Of a DNA stretch of 64,000 nucleotides, positions 34,816 through 43,891 are shown one piece after another. Position 1 is the stretch's first letter. Each line of letters opens with the position of its first letter. Both the position numbers and the translations under genes were made by a program. The stretch spans positions 1 through 64,000 of the forward strand of contig JAFXTO010000005.1 in NCBI GenBank assembly GCA_017535725.1, in the 5' to 3' direction. The DNA comes from Bacteroidaceae bacterium. Its GTDB lineage: Bacteria > Bacteroidota > Bacteroidia > Bacteroidales > Bacteroidaceae. The notes below the pieces were generated by a model. That model worked only from the letters and a program-made list of their open reading frames with translations. It made no database searches and had not been told where the DNA came from.

Positions 34816-35586
34816 ATGAAACTTAATCTGGAACGACCCATAGTTTTCTTTGACCTCGAAACCACAGGCATTGATATTGCCCACGACCGTATTGTAGAAA
34901 TCTGCCTCCTTAAAGTGTACCCCAATGCGAATCAGGAGTCCAAAGTGATGCGCATCAACCCCACCATTCATATTCCAGAGGAAGCATCAGCCGTCAATGG
35001 TATCTATGATGATGATGTGGCAGACTGCCCAACATTCAAGGAAGTGGCCGATGAACTCTGGCAGTTCATGAAGGACTGCGACCTCGGAGGCTTCAACTCC
35101 AACCACTTCGACATCCCTCTCCTCGTAGAAGAATTTCTTCGCGCAGGCATGAATGTAGATATGCGTCATGTCCGTTCTATTGATGTACAAAATATCTACC
35201 ACAAGCTTGAACGCCGCACCCTCATCGCCGCCTACAAGTTCTACTGCGGCAAGGATCTGGAGAATGCCCATTCCGCGCTGGCCGACACAGAAGCCACCTA
35301 CGAAGTGCTCTGCGCACAACTTGACCATTACCCCGACGTGCTCCAAAACGATGTGGATTTCCTTACCGAATACTCCCGCCGCAACCGAAACGTGGACTTC
35401 GCAGGACGGATGGTTTATAACGACGAAGGCGTAGAAATCTTCAACTTCGGGAAATACAAAGGAATGCCCGTGGCTGATGTCCTCCGTCGCGACCCTAGCT
35501 ATTATAGTTGGATTCAGCAGGGCGACTTCACCCTTAACACCAAGCAAGTGCTCACTGAAATTGCCCTCCGCAGCAAGGGCAAATAA
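34816..35586 (+). CDS. DnaQ-like 3'-5' exonuclease with ExoX-type C-terminal domain
   Basis: The 256-residue product has the DEDDh exonuclease motifs: VFFDLETTGID near residue 10 (Asp and Glu), GFNSNHFDIPLL near 98, and HSALADTEATYEVL near 155 (His and Asp). After residue 200 is NFGKYKGMPVADVLRRDPSY, the small domain seen at the C-terminus of exonuclease X-like proteins. It could proofread for polymerase III (epsilon) or act in repair. The ATG at 34816 matches the fold start. coaBC follows 15 bases later. Confidence 0.9.
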   Translation: MKLNLERPIVFFDLETTGIDIAHDRIVEICLLKVYPNANQESKVMRINPTIHIPEEASAVNGIYDDDVADCPTFKEVADELWQFMKDCDLGGFNSNHFDIPLLVEEFLRAGMNVDMRHVRSIDVQNIYHKLERRTLIAAYKFYCGKDLENAHSALADTEATYEVLCAQLDHYPDVLQNDVDFLTEYSRRNRNVDFAGRMVYNDEGVEIFNFGKYKGMPVADVLRRDPSYYSWIQQGDFTLNTKQVLTEIALRSKGK

Positions 35587-35601
35587 GCCATACGGACCCA
35601 C

Positions 35602-36957
35602 ATGAACATCGTTCTTGGAATCACAGGAAGCATTGCCGCCTACAAAGCCTGCACACTCATACGCCAGTTCGTAAAACTGGGGCATGAGGTGCAAGTTGTT
35701 ATAACCCCTGCTGGCAAGGAGTTCATCACGCCCATCACCCTCTCGGCACTGACCTCAAAGCCCGTTATCAGCGAATTCTTCGCTCAACGCGACGGTACTT
35801 GGCATAGCCATGTCAGTCTGGGACTTTGGGCCGATGTGATGGTCATAGCCCCAGCTACGGCCTCCACAATCGGCAAGATGGCTCACGGTATCGCCGACAA
35901 CATGCTCCTTACCACCTACCTCTCCATGAAGGCACCTGTATTCGTGGCTCCAGCCATGGACTTGGACATGTGGGCACATCCCGCCACGCAATCCAATCTC
36001 CAACTTCTACGCCAGCGCGGAGTCACCATCATCGAGCCAGCCAGTGGCGAACTTGCCAGTCACCTCGTCGGCAAAGGCCGCATGGAGGAACCCGAGCGCA
36101 TAGCCGAAATTGTTCTATCCTCCATTTCCCCAGCCACCTCGTCCTCCGCTATTTCCTCTTCCCCTACCTCTTTGCCCTCTACCTCCTCTTCCTCTGTCAC
36201 TTCATCCTCCTCTCCCTCCGCCACTTCATCCTCCTCTCCCTCCGCCACTTCATCCTCCTCTCCCTCTGCCTCCTCTCCCTCGTTGGTGCCTGGCGGTTTT
36301 CCCGCCAGGAAGGATTTCTCCGGCAAGCGCATCCTCATCACCGCCGGCCCCACCTACGAGCGCATAGACCCCGTCCGCTTCATCGGCAACTACTCCAGCG
36401 GCAAGATGGGCTTTGCCCTGGCCGAGGAATGTGCCGCCCGCGGTGCTGAAGTGCAGCTCGTCTGTGGTCCCGTGCATCTTACGACCACCACTTCCGGCAT
36501 CCATCGAACAGACGTCGAGAGCGCCCAGCAGATGTGGGACACCGCCAGCAGTCTCTTCCCTCAAATGGACGCCGCCATCCTCTGTGCTGCCGTAGCAGAC
36601 TTCACTCCCGCTGACGTGGCAGAACAAAAAATCAAGCGCGAGGGCGACGACCTCCTTTTGCGACTGAAGCCCACACAGGATATCGCACAAGGTCTGGGAC
36701 GCATGAAACAACCAGGGCAGCGACTCGTTGGCTTCGCACTCGAGACCACCGACGAACTATCCAACGCCCGCAAGAAGCTACAGAAAAAGAACTTCGACTT
36801 CATCGTGCTCAACTCACTGCAGGACGAGGGAGCCGGATTCCAGCACGATACGAACAAGATAACCATCGTCAGTCCCCAAGGTCTCATCCCCTATCCTCTG
36901 AAATCCAAGAAGGAAGTGGCTTGTGACATCATCGACCAGCTCGCAGAAATACTCTAA
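35602..36957 (+). CDS. coaBC: Bifunctional CoaBC with Ser-rich interdomain insert
   Basis: The 451-residue product joins phosphopantothenoylcysteine decarboxylase (residues 1-170: GITGSIAAYKACTLIRQ, TWHSHVSLGLWADVMVIAPA with active-site His, and PAMDLDMWAHPATQ) to phosphopantothenate-cysteine ligase (about 235-451: ILITAGPTYERIDPVRFIGN, SSGKMGFALAEE, AAVADFTPA). Both act in coenzyme A synthesis. Between them, residues 171-229 are an unusual serine/threonine/proline tract that includes three exact or near-exact eight-residue units (TSSSSPSA) encoded by three 24-bp repeats at 36199-36270. The linker position suggests it is tolerated rather than catalytic. Confidence 0.95.
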   Translation: MNIVLGITGSIAAYKACTLIRQFVKLGHEVQVVITPAGKEFITPITLSALTSKPVISEFFAQRDGTWHSHVSLGLWADVMVIAPATASTIGKMAHGIADNMLLTTYLSMKAPVFVAPAMDLDMWAHPATQSNLQLLRQRGVTIIEPASGELASHLVGKGRMEEPERIAEIVLSSISPATSSSAISSSPTSLPSTSSSSVTSSSSPSATSSSSPSATSSSSPSASSPSLVPGGFPARKDFSGKRILITAGPTYERIDPVRFIGNYSSGKMGFALAEECAARGAEVQLVCGPVHLTTTTSGIHRTDVESAQQMWDTASSLFPQMDAAILCAAVADFTPADVAEQKIKREGDDLLLRLKPTQDIAQGLGRMKQPGQRLVGFALETTDELSNARKKLQKKNFDFIVLNSLQDEGAGFQHDTNKITIVSPQGLIPYPLKSKKEVACDIIDQLAEIL

Positions 36958-36961
36958 TAAT

Positions 36962-37864
36962 ATGAATAAGGTGTTACTATTCCTTTTCCTGCTTCTCGCT
37001 TTGGCCATGCCCACCAACGCACAGGAACTCAACGCCCGTGTTATGATTAACCGCGAGCAGGTATCCAATACCAAGTCAGGAGTCTTTGAGGCACTGGAGA
37101 AGCAAATCACACATTTTCTGAACGAGCGCACTTGGACAGACCTCAAGTTCCGCGAAAGCGAGCGCATACAATGTTCTTTCAACCTAACCATCAGCACCTA
37201 CAGTGAGACCGACAACTCCTTCAAGGGCAGCCTGATGGTTGTCTCGAACAGACCTGTGTGGGGCAGTGCGTACACGACCACCGTCTGGAACTTCAATGAC
37301 AAGGATGTCACCTTCAACTTCCAGGAGTTCGACCAACTCGAATGGCGTCCCGAACAAGTGGACAACAACCTCACGGCTATGCTCGCCTATTGGATATACC
37401 TCATCATTGGTCTGGATTTGGATACAATGTCCCCCATGGGCGGTACGGCATACCTACAGACCGCATTGGATATCTGCAACAGCGCCGAGACTCTTGGCGC
37501 CGAGGGTTGGACGGCCTTTGGCGACTCGAAGAATCGGTTTGCAATCATCAACGACTATCTGGACGGAGCCATGGAGAAATACAGGCAACTGCAATATGAC
37601 TACTACCGCAAGGGACTGGACCAGATGTCAGAACAGATGGAACAGGGACGCGATGCAATAGCCGAGTCGATGACCTTGCTTAAGGAAGCCCACGAGGACA
37701 AGTCCATGAGTCTTCTGCCACAGATATTCACGGACATCAAGCGCGACGAGCTCGTCAGTATCTTCAACACCCAGGCACCTCGCGAGCAGCGTGAAGCCAT
37801 CTACGAGATACTGTTCCGAATCAACCCCTCACAGAGCCAGTACTGGGAAAAGATAAAACAATAA
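36962..37864 (+). CDS. porD: DUF4835 / PorD-like protein
   Basis: The 300-residue secreted protein has a signal peptide (residues 1-20, ending TNAQ) followed by ELNARVMINREQVSNT, the start of DUF4835. Further on are the WTDLKFRESERIQCSFNLTI strand region and LAYWIYLIIGLDLDTMSPMG. DUF4835 proteins are named PorD in the type IX secretion literature; the role is not well defined, and Bacteroidetes without type IX secretion also carry them. It is 4 bases after coaBC and its stop overlaps recN by one base. Confidence 0.85.
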   Translation: MNKVLLFLFLLLALAMPTNAQELNARVMINREQVSNTKSGVFEALEKQITHFLNERTWTDLKFRESERIQCSFNLTISTYSETDNSFKGSLMVVSNRPVWGSAYTTTVWNFNDKDVTFNFQEFDQLEWRPEQVDNNLTAMLAYWIYLIIGLDLDTMSPMGGTAYLQTALDICNSAETLGAEGWTAFGDSKNRFAIINDYLDGAMEKYRQLQYDYYRKGLDQMSEQMEQGRDAIAESMTLLKEAHEDKSMSLLPQIFTDIKRDELVSIFNTQAPREQREAIYEILFRINPSQSQYWEKIKQ

Positions 37865-39534
37865 TGCTCCAATCCTTATTCATAAAGAACTACGCCCTCA
37901 TTGGCGAACTGAACATCGCCTTCCACCCGGGATTCAGCGTCATCACTGGCGAGACGGGTGCCGGCAAGAGCATCCTTCTCGGAGCCATCGGACTCCTACT
38001 GGGCCAACGAGCCGACGCACGCAGCGTCAAGCAAGGTGAAAGTCGCTGCACCATCGAGGCTACCTTTGACCTTAGTGGCTACGGGCTGGACAATTTCTTC
38101 GAGGCCGAGGACCTGGACTTCGACGGAAAGACATGCATCATCCGTCGCGAGCTGACCGCAGCAGGCAAGAGCCGGGCTTTCATCAACGACACCCCTGCCA
38201 GCGTGGCACAGCTCAGACAGCTTGGAACGCAGCTCATAGACATCCATTCCCAGCATCAGAACCTGCTGCTGGCCAAGGAGGACTTCCAACTCAACGTGGT
38301 GGACATCATCGCACGCGATGAGGCTATCCGCAAGCGCTACATCGAGCTGTTCCACGACTACCAGCAAAGAGTGCAAGAGCTACATGAGGCGCAGGAAGCA
38401 GCACAGCGCGACCACGATGAAGAAGACTATCTCCGATTCCAACTCTCGCAAATCGACGAGCTTCATTTGGAATCTGGGATGCAAGAAGAGATGGAACTGG
38501 AAGCGAAACAGCTGGAGCACGTAGAAGAAATCCGCGAAGCACTGTGGACGACAGGAACCCTGCTCAATGGCGACGGCAACAACCAGGCAGGAATTGTACA
38601 GTCACTGCACGATGCCATCCGCCAACTCTCGTCCATTACATCCCTCTTACCCGAAGCAGAATCTTTGGGAGAACGAATGAACAGTTGTTGCATAGAACTG
38701 CGTGACATCGCAGATGAGGTTTCATCCAACTCCGAACGCATCGACGGCAATCCCAAGCGTTTAGAGGAGGTCAACGACTGGCTCAGTGATTTATACACCC
38801 TTCTAAAGAAGCATCACATAGCCACGGAAGAAGAACTCATCAACCTCACTAACGACTTCCGCCAACGCTTGGATTCCATGGAGCATGCAGAAGAGCGCAT
38901 TCAGGATCTCACTGCTGCTGTCAGACAAGCGGAGGAGCAGGTCATCGCGGTCGGCAAGGAACTTACAGCCGCACGCACCCAGGCTGCACATGAGGTGGAA
39001 CACCAGATGACCGAACTTCTGCAACCACTGGGTATTCCCAATGTGAAGTTCCAGGTCAGCATCACTCCACGCAAGACACCTGACGCCAGCGGCTTCGACC
39101 AGATTGTCTTCCTCTTTAGCGCCAACAAGAATGGTCGGCTGGAGCCTATCTCCGACGTCGCATCGGGTGGTGAAATTGCGCGTGTCATGCTCTCGCTGAA
39201 AGCCATGATCAGCGCATCCGTCAGCCTGCCGACCATCATCTTCGACGAGATAGATACCGGAGTGAGTGGTCAGATAGCCGAAAGTATGGCTAAAATCATG
39301 CGAGAAATGGGCGACGGAGGCCGTCAGGTCATCTCCATCACACACCTCCCGCAGATTGCAGCTCTCGGACAACACCACTATCGGGTCTACAAGGAAGATG
39401 ACGACCACGGCACGACATCCCATATCGAAGAACTCGAAGTGCCCCAGCGAATCACTGAAATCGCACATCTGCTCAGCGGCGAGCAGCTGACGGACGCCGC
39501 TATAGAAAACGCCAAATCATTACTTAGAATATGA
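37864..39534 (+). CDS. recN: DNA repair protein RecN
   Basis: The 556-residue SMC-like ATPase acts in double-strand break repair. Residues 1-55 hold MLQSLFIKNYALIGELNIAF and Walker A GETGAGKSILLGAIGLL near residue 30. Two long coiled-coil stretches (about 155-370) follow, then the signature VASGGEIARVMLSLK near 433 and Walker B PTIIFDEIDTGVSGQ near 456. It begins on the last base of the porD stop and ends with ATGA overlapping the next gene. Confidence 0.96.
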   Translation: MLQSLFIKNYALIGELNIAFHPGFSVITGETGAGKSILLGAIGLLLGQRADARSVKQGESRCTIEATFDLSGYGLDNFFEAEDLDFDGKTCIIRRELTAAGKSRAFINDTPASVAQLRQLGTQLIDIHSQHQNLLLAKEDFQLNVVDIIARDEAIRKRYIELFHDYQQRVQELHEAQEAAQRDHDEEDYLRFQLSQIDELHLESGMQEEMELEAKQLEHVEEIREALWTTGTLLNGDGNNQAGIVQSLHDAIRQLSSITSLLPEAESLGERMNSCCIELRDIADEVSSNSERIDGNPKRLEEVNDWLSDLYTLLKKHHIATEEELINLTNDFRQRLDSMEHAEERIQDLTAAVRQAEEQVIAVGKELTAARTQAAHEVEHQMTELLQPLGIPNVKFQVSITPRKTPDASGFDQIVFLFSANKNGRLEPISDVASGGEIARVMLSLKAMISASVSLPTIIFDEIDTGVSGQIAESMAKIMREMGDGGRQVISITHLPQIAALGQHHYRVYKEDDDHGTTSHIEELEVPQRITEIAHLLSGEQLTDAAIENAKSLLRI

Positions 39535-41192
39535 TCCGGAAAATCCTCTTCATCCTGCTGGCGACCTGTGCCCTCACCACCTCTGCCCAGACCAAATGGC
39601 TGAAAAAGGCACGCAAGGCCCAGCTGAACATCATCACCTACGACGCCAGCGGACAACTGCTTCATTCCACCAACGGATTCATCATCAACGCCGAAGGCAC
39701 CATACTCTCTGACTACACCTCGTTCAAAGGTGCTTCGAGGGCTGTTGCCGTTGATGAGAAAGGAAAAGAATACCCCATCCAGACCGTGGCTGGTGCATCG
39801 TCCCTCTACGATGTCATCAAACTGCGCGCCGACATTCCAAAGGCAGAGCCACTGGCACTTGCAGCCGTCAACGGACTCAAGGGGCAGTCAGTGTTCGTCC
39901 TTCCCTACCTGTCCAGCAAGTCTGGTTTACCAACCGCCACCACTATCGAAGACGCAAAGGCTTTCAAGGAACAATATATGTACTACACCCTTCCTGTTAG
40001 GCTCACCGAGAAAAGCACATCTTGCCCCTTGGTGAACGAAGAAGGCGAGGTACTGGGAATCGTGCAGATGGCCGCCAAGGCTGGTGAAGCGAAATCTTAC
40101 GCCATCAGTGCCGCCTACATCAACGACCTCAAAGTTACTGCGCTCATGGCCAATGCCAAGGACTACCGCGACGTCCTCATCCGAAAAGAACTGCCCGACG
40201 AGGCATCGCAGGCCACCAGCTTCATCTACCTGACCGGTAATCGCGACACCGCACTCTATCTCGCCTACGTCGCAGACTACATCCGCCGTTTCCCCACAGA
40301 GACCAACGGCTACACCATGCAGGCAGAGATGCAGACCTCTCAGGGACTTTACGACGAGGCCAGAGCCACCTGGGAAGCAGGCAGCAAAGCCGGTGCTGTG
40401 CAGTCCGAACTGGATTACTCAGAGTCAAGAGCTATGCTCGCCGCCGTGCAGACCGGCAAGCAAGTGCCCGAGACCTGGACTTTGGAACGTGCACTCGAGC
40501 TCGCACAGCACGCCGAAGCCTCCGACCCACAACCCATCTACATCGCGCTGCAAGGACACATCCTCTACGCCCAGAAGCAATATGCCGAAGCTTGCGAAAA
40601 GTTTCTGGCCGTCAACCAGACCTCGTTGCGATCTGCCGAGCACTTCCTCTATGCAGCACAATGTCAACAGTTACTTTCAGACACGACAGCCACACTCGCC
40701 CTGCAAGACAGCGCCGTGGCTTGCTTCCAGAAGCCATATACCCCCGATGCCGCACCAGCATTGCTCATTCGGGCTACCACCTTGCGCAGCATCGGACGCT
40801 ATCGCGATGCCATCAAGGACCTCAATGAATACGAGCGTCTGAAGTCTACTTCGCTGAATGCCAACTTCTACTACCAGCGCTATCAGACAGAGATGCAATG
40901 CCGGATGTTCCAGCAGGCATTATCGGACATCGAACATGCCACGTTACTGGAGCCGCAGGAACCGCTGTATTTCACAGAACTCGCCGGCACACACATCCGC
41001 TTCAACCAACTCGACGAGGCAGAATACGCCGCTCGCAAGGCTATCGCCCTCGACGACACCTTTGCTGACGCCCACCGCATCCTCGCCATCGCCCTGCGCG
41101 AACAGAAGAAAGAGACCGAGGCCAGAGCCGAATTCCAGCGAGCAATAGACCTCGGAGATGAAATAGCCAAGAGCATCATCGACAAGAAATGA
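39531..41192 (+). CDS. Secreted trypsin-like fold + TPR protein, probable pseudo-protease
   Basis: The 553-residue product has a signal peptide (to about residue 20) and then a segment that follows the HtrA pattern: NGFIINAEGTILSDYTSF, YDVIKLRAD and CPLVNEEGEVLGIVQ. At the aligned triad positions the histidine is Thr63 and the serine is Thr163, while Asp94 remains, so cleavage is not expected. From about residue 210 to the end there are TPR-like helical pairs (YAEACEKFLAVN, YRDAIKDLNEYERL, FQQALSDIEHATLLEP, LDEAEYAARKAIAL). It may be a periplasmic scaffold. It overlaps recN by four bases and rlmH by four. Confidence 0.75.
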   Translation: MIRKILFILLATCALTTSAQTKWLKKARKAQLNIITYDASGQLLHSTNGFIINAEGTILSDYTSFKGASRAVAVDEKGKEYPIQTVAGASSLYDVIKLRADIPKAEPLALAAVNGLKGQSVFVLPYLSSKSGLPTATTIEDAKAFKEQYMYYTLPVRLTEKSTSCPLVNEEGEVLGIVQMAAKAGEAKSYAISAAYINDLKVTALMANAKDYRDVLIRKELPDEASQATSFIYLTGNRDTALYLAYVADYIRRFPTETNGYTMQAEMQTSQGLYDEARATWEAGSKAGAVQSELDYSESRAMLAAVQTGKQVPETWTLERALELAQHAEASDPQPIYIALQGHILYAQKQYAEACEKFLAVNQTSLRSAEHFLYAAQCQQLLSDTTATLALQDSAVACFQKPYTPDAAPALLIRATTLRSIGRYRDAIKDLNEYERLKSTSLNANFYYQRYQTEMQCRMFQQALSDIEHATLLEPQEPLYFTELAGTHIRFNQLDEAEYAARKAIALDDTFADAHRILAIALREQKKETEARAEFQRAIDLGDEIAKSIIDKK

Positions 41193-41662
41193 AGCTTCTG
41201 CTACTCGTCATAGGCAAGACTACCGACCGTCACGTGCAGGCGCTCATCGACGACTATTCCAGCCGCGTGGGGCACTATGTACCCTTCAGTCTGGAAACGG
41301 TTCCCGAACTGAGAAACACCCATGCACTTTCGTCCGAACAGCAGAAGACGCAGGAGGCAGAACTCATCCGCAAGCAGTTGCAACCGGGAGACCACCTTGT
41401 ACTGCTCGACGAACATGGCACCGAACGACGTTCGGTGGACTTCGCCTCATGGTTAGGCAAGCGCATGGCGGCAGGAGCACGACGCATCGTCTTCGTCGTC
41501 GGAGGTCCTTACGGTTTCGACGCCAGCATCCACCAGCTGGCCAACGAGGAGATATCACTCTCACAGATGACCTTCTCCCACCAGCTCATCCGAGTGCTCT
41601 TCGTAGAACAGCTGTACCGCGCTTGCACCATCCTCAGGGGAGAGCCCTATCATCATGAGTAA
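41189..41662 (+). CDS. rlmH: 23S rRNA (pseudouridine1915-N3)-methyltransferase RlmH
   Basis: The 157-residue length is standard. It has the SPOUT knot with LLDEHGTERRSVDFA near 72, FVVGGPYGFDASIH near 103 and the C-terminal LSQMTFSHQLIRVLFVEQLYRA pattern spread across residues 123-144. RlmH methylates pseudouridine 1915 in helix 69 of 23S rRNA on assembled ribosomes. It overlaps the upstream gene by ATGA, so it is translationally coupled. An RluA-type pseudouridine synthase follows. Confidence 0.96.
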   Translation: MKLLLLVIGKTTDRHVQALIDDYSSRVGHYVPFSLETVPELRNTHALSSEQQKTQEAELIRKQLQPGDHLVLLDEHGTERRSVDFASWLGKRMAAGARRIVFVVGGPYGFDASIHQLANEEISLSQMTFSHQLIRVLFVEQLYRACTILRGEPYHHE

Positions 41663-41716
41663 GTCCTGACCCCAGAGTCCAATATATAGTTATCGCAATC
41701 TAGAAATATAGATATT

Positions 41717-42652
41717 ATGCACAACAAAACAGGTGCTGAGTACGCCCGCTCAAAATACAGCGAACACATTGTTCGCGAGGAGACAACCCTTCTGGAGTTC
41801 ATCATGAAGGAGATGGATGGCATCAGCCGCAACCGCGCCAAGGACATCCTGGCAGGCCATGGTGTCACCGTTGACCGCCATCAGACCACCCGCTACGACC
41901 TTCCCCTTCATCCGGGACAGGTCGTTCGCATCAGCAAGCACAAAGGCGGCACTCAACTGCAGAACCGCTATGTCCGCATCGTCTATGAGGACAAGGACCT
42001 CGTGGTCATCGAGAAAGCTGAGGGTATCCTCTCCATGCCCGCCACGGCTAAACAGTATTCTGCCAAGCAGGTGCTCGACGAATACTTCCAGAAGCGTCAC
42101 TTCAAGTGCACCGCCCACACCGTACACCGCCTTGACCGTGATACAAGCGGACTGATGATGTACGCCAAGAACCTGGAAATCGCACAAATTCTCGAAGACA
42201 ACTGGCATGACATCGTATACGACCGCCGCTATGTCGCCGTCGTGGATGGAGAGATGGAGAACGAGGGCGGCACCATTCAAAGCTGGCTCAAAGACAACAA
42301 GGCATACATCACCTACTCCTCGCCCGAAGATCCCGGAGGCGGAAAATTCGCCGTCACCCACTACCACACCTTGCAGACATCACCCCGCTGCTCACTCGTT
42401 GAGCTCAAACTCGAAACAGGTCGTAAGAACCAGATTCGCGTTCACATGCAGGACATCGGACATCCCGTCCTTGGCGACAGCAAATACGGCAACTGCTTCA
42501 GTCCCATCCATCGCCTCTGCCTGCATGCCTACCGTTTGCACTTCTATCATCCCCGCACAGGGCAACCCATGCAGTTCGAGACACCTTTCCCCCAAGACTT
42601 CGTCCGATTGGTTCGTAAGAATGCAACCGAGGAATCCACATCAAATGACTAA
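41717..42652 (+). CDS. RluA family pseudouridine synthase
   Basis: The 311-residue product has an N-terminal S4 RNA-binding domain (LLEFIMKEMDGISRNRAKDI, residues 25-44) and a catalytic domain with VHRLDRDTSGLMMYAK near 135-150 (catalytic Asp in HRLDRDTSG). KLETGRKNQIRVHMQDIGHP near 232 follows. It modifies uridines in rRNA or tRNA; the target is not predictable. The gene sits 54 bases after rlmH, another rRNA-modification gene. Confidence 0.93.
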   Translation: MHNKTGAEYARSKYSEHIVREETTLLEFIMKEMDGISRNRAKDILAGHGVTVDRHQTTRYDLPLHPGQVVRISKHKGGTQLQNRYVRIVYEDKDLVVIEKAEGILSMPATAKQYSAKQVLDEYFQKRHFKCTAHTVHRLDRDTSGLMMYAKNLEIAQILEDNWHDIVYDRRYVAVVDGEMENEGGTIQSWLKDNKAYITYSSPEDPGGGKFAVTHYHTLQTSPRCSLVELKLETGRKNQIRVHMQDIGHPVLGDSKYGNCFSPIHRLCLHAYRLHFYHPRTGQPMQFETPFPQDFVRLVRKNATEESTSND

Positions 42653-42700
42653 TTCACAATACATTCTATAATTTCATTATCAACTTAAAATTACACAAAA

Positions 42701-43390
42701 ATGAGAAAAAGCATCATTGCAACAGCCATCTTGACAGCTTGCCTCGGCCTCACCGCCTGTGGCACCACGGGAACCAGCGCACTTGGCACCATCCTGGGAG
42801 CTGGAACAGGAACAACCACCTCCACTGGTGGGACTGACGTTACATCTATCCTTGGTTCTGCCGGAGGCACCATCCTCAATAGTCTCCTCGGCTCCATCCT
42901 CGGCAGCTCCCTTACAGAGCAAACCATTGTCGGCTCATGGACCTACCAGCAGCCCGAAGTCCGTTTCGAGAGTGAGAACCTCCTCGCCAAAGCCGGCGGC
43001 GAAGTTGCTGCCGCCAGCATCGAGCAGAAACTGGGCACCTACCTTTCCAAGGTCGGCATCACGAAGGGCGTCACGACCTACACCTTCAACGAGGACAAGA
43101 CATTCAGCATCTCCACGGGCAACAAGACTATTTCCACGGGCACCTACACCTTTGACAGCGCCACCAAGACCCTGAAGATGAATGGTTCCCTCGGACTCCT
43201 GAACCAGACCTGCACCGTAGGTATGGACGGCACCAACCTCTGCATCCTCTATGATGCAGACAAGCTGCTCAGCGCCGTCAATGCAGTAGGTTCCTTCCTC
43301 GGCAAGTCCAATTCCACCATCAGTAGCATCACCAACATCCTCGGCAGCAACTACCAAGGCATGAAGCTCGGCTTCCAGATGTCCAAGTAA
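42701..43390 (+). CDS. DUF4923 family lipoprotein
   Basis: The 229-residue product has a lipoprotein signal (MRKSIIATAILTACLGLTAC, cysteine at residue 20), a Gly/Ser/Thr-rich low-complexity stretch (to about residue 70), then VGSWTYQQPEVRFESENLLAKAGG-type sequence near 77 and beta-rich segments (TTYTFNEDKTFSISTGN, STGTYTFDSATKTLKMNG). This is the DUF4923 pattern of Bacteroidetes outer-membrane-associated lipoproteins with no known role. It stands last before a strong terminator. Confidence 0.85.
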   Translation: MRKSIIATAILTACLGLTACGTTGTSALGTILGAGTGTTTSTGGTDVTSILGSAGGTILNSLLGSILGSSLTEQTIVGSWTYQQPEVRFESENLLAKAGGEVAAASIEQKLGTYLSKVGITKGVTTYTFNEDKTFSISTGNKTISTGTYTFDSATKTLKMNGSLGLLNQTCTVGMDGTNLCILYDADKLLSAVNAVGSFLGKSNSTISSITNILGSNYQGMKLGFQMSK

Positions 43391-43413
43391 ACACCCTTCT
43401 CCCATAACTCACA

Positions 43414-43446
43414 GAATAGCCTCGCCAGCAGCGAGGCTATTCTTTT
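43414..43446 (+). terminator. Terminator after DUF4923 gene
   Basis: GAATAGCCTCG (43414-43424) pairs perfectly with CGAGGCTATTC (43432-43442), with a seven-base loop and TTTT. It marks the end of the plus-strand block; from 43473 the genes are on the minus strand. Confidence 0.85.
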
Positions 43447-43472
43447 GCCTCCACTCTAATAACGTTTTGTTC

Positions 43473-43886
43473 TTATTTTGCTTCTTCCGTTGGTACATTT
43501 ACATTTTTACGATACCCCATGCCCGTCACATGACAGATGAGCCGTCCGTCCTGATTGGTCACGCGCACCTCCACAGCAGGAATCTTATGATGGTCGCAAA
43601 TGCCAACAGCATCAGCCCGCAGCACATCCCCCTCACGCGCACTCGACACAAACATGATGCTGTTGTTGATGCCGAACGTCAGCTGTCCGTTGTAGTTCAT
43701 CCAGGCAGCTATCGCCAAGTCAGCCAACGTAAACAACGCCCCTCCCTGACACACATTGCCTCCATTCAGGTGCATCGTCGTCACCATCATCTCCGCCACA
43801 GCATGCTGCTCGTCCACCTCCGTAATCCTGCAACCCGCATTGGCTGCAAACCTATCAGTCCGATTTAATAGTTCTTTTATATCCAT
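43473..43886 (-). CDS. PaaI-type hotdog thioesterase
   Basis: The 137-residue hotdog-fold protein has the PaaI pattern HLNGGNVCQGGALFTLADLA near residue 43 (HGG-type active loop) followed by FGINNSIMFVSSAREGDVLRA. It hydrolyses acyl-CoA thioesters; the substrate is unknown. The ATG at 43886 (MDIKELLNR) is preferred. A TTG three codons upstream is also in frame and would overlap the YgjP-like stop. It is last in the minus-strand accessory block. Confidence 0.9.
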   Translation of the reverse strand: MDIKELLNRTDRFAANAGCRITEVDEQHAVAEMMVTTMHLNGGNVCQGGALFTLADLAIAAWMNYNGQLTFGINNSIMFVSSAREGDVLRADAVGICDHHKIPAVEVRVTNQDGRLICHVTGMGYRKNVNVPTEEAK

Positions 43887-43891
43887 TGTTG

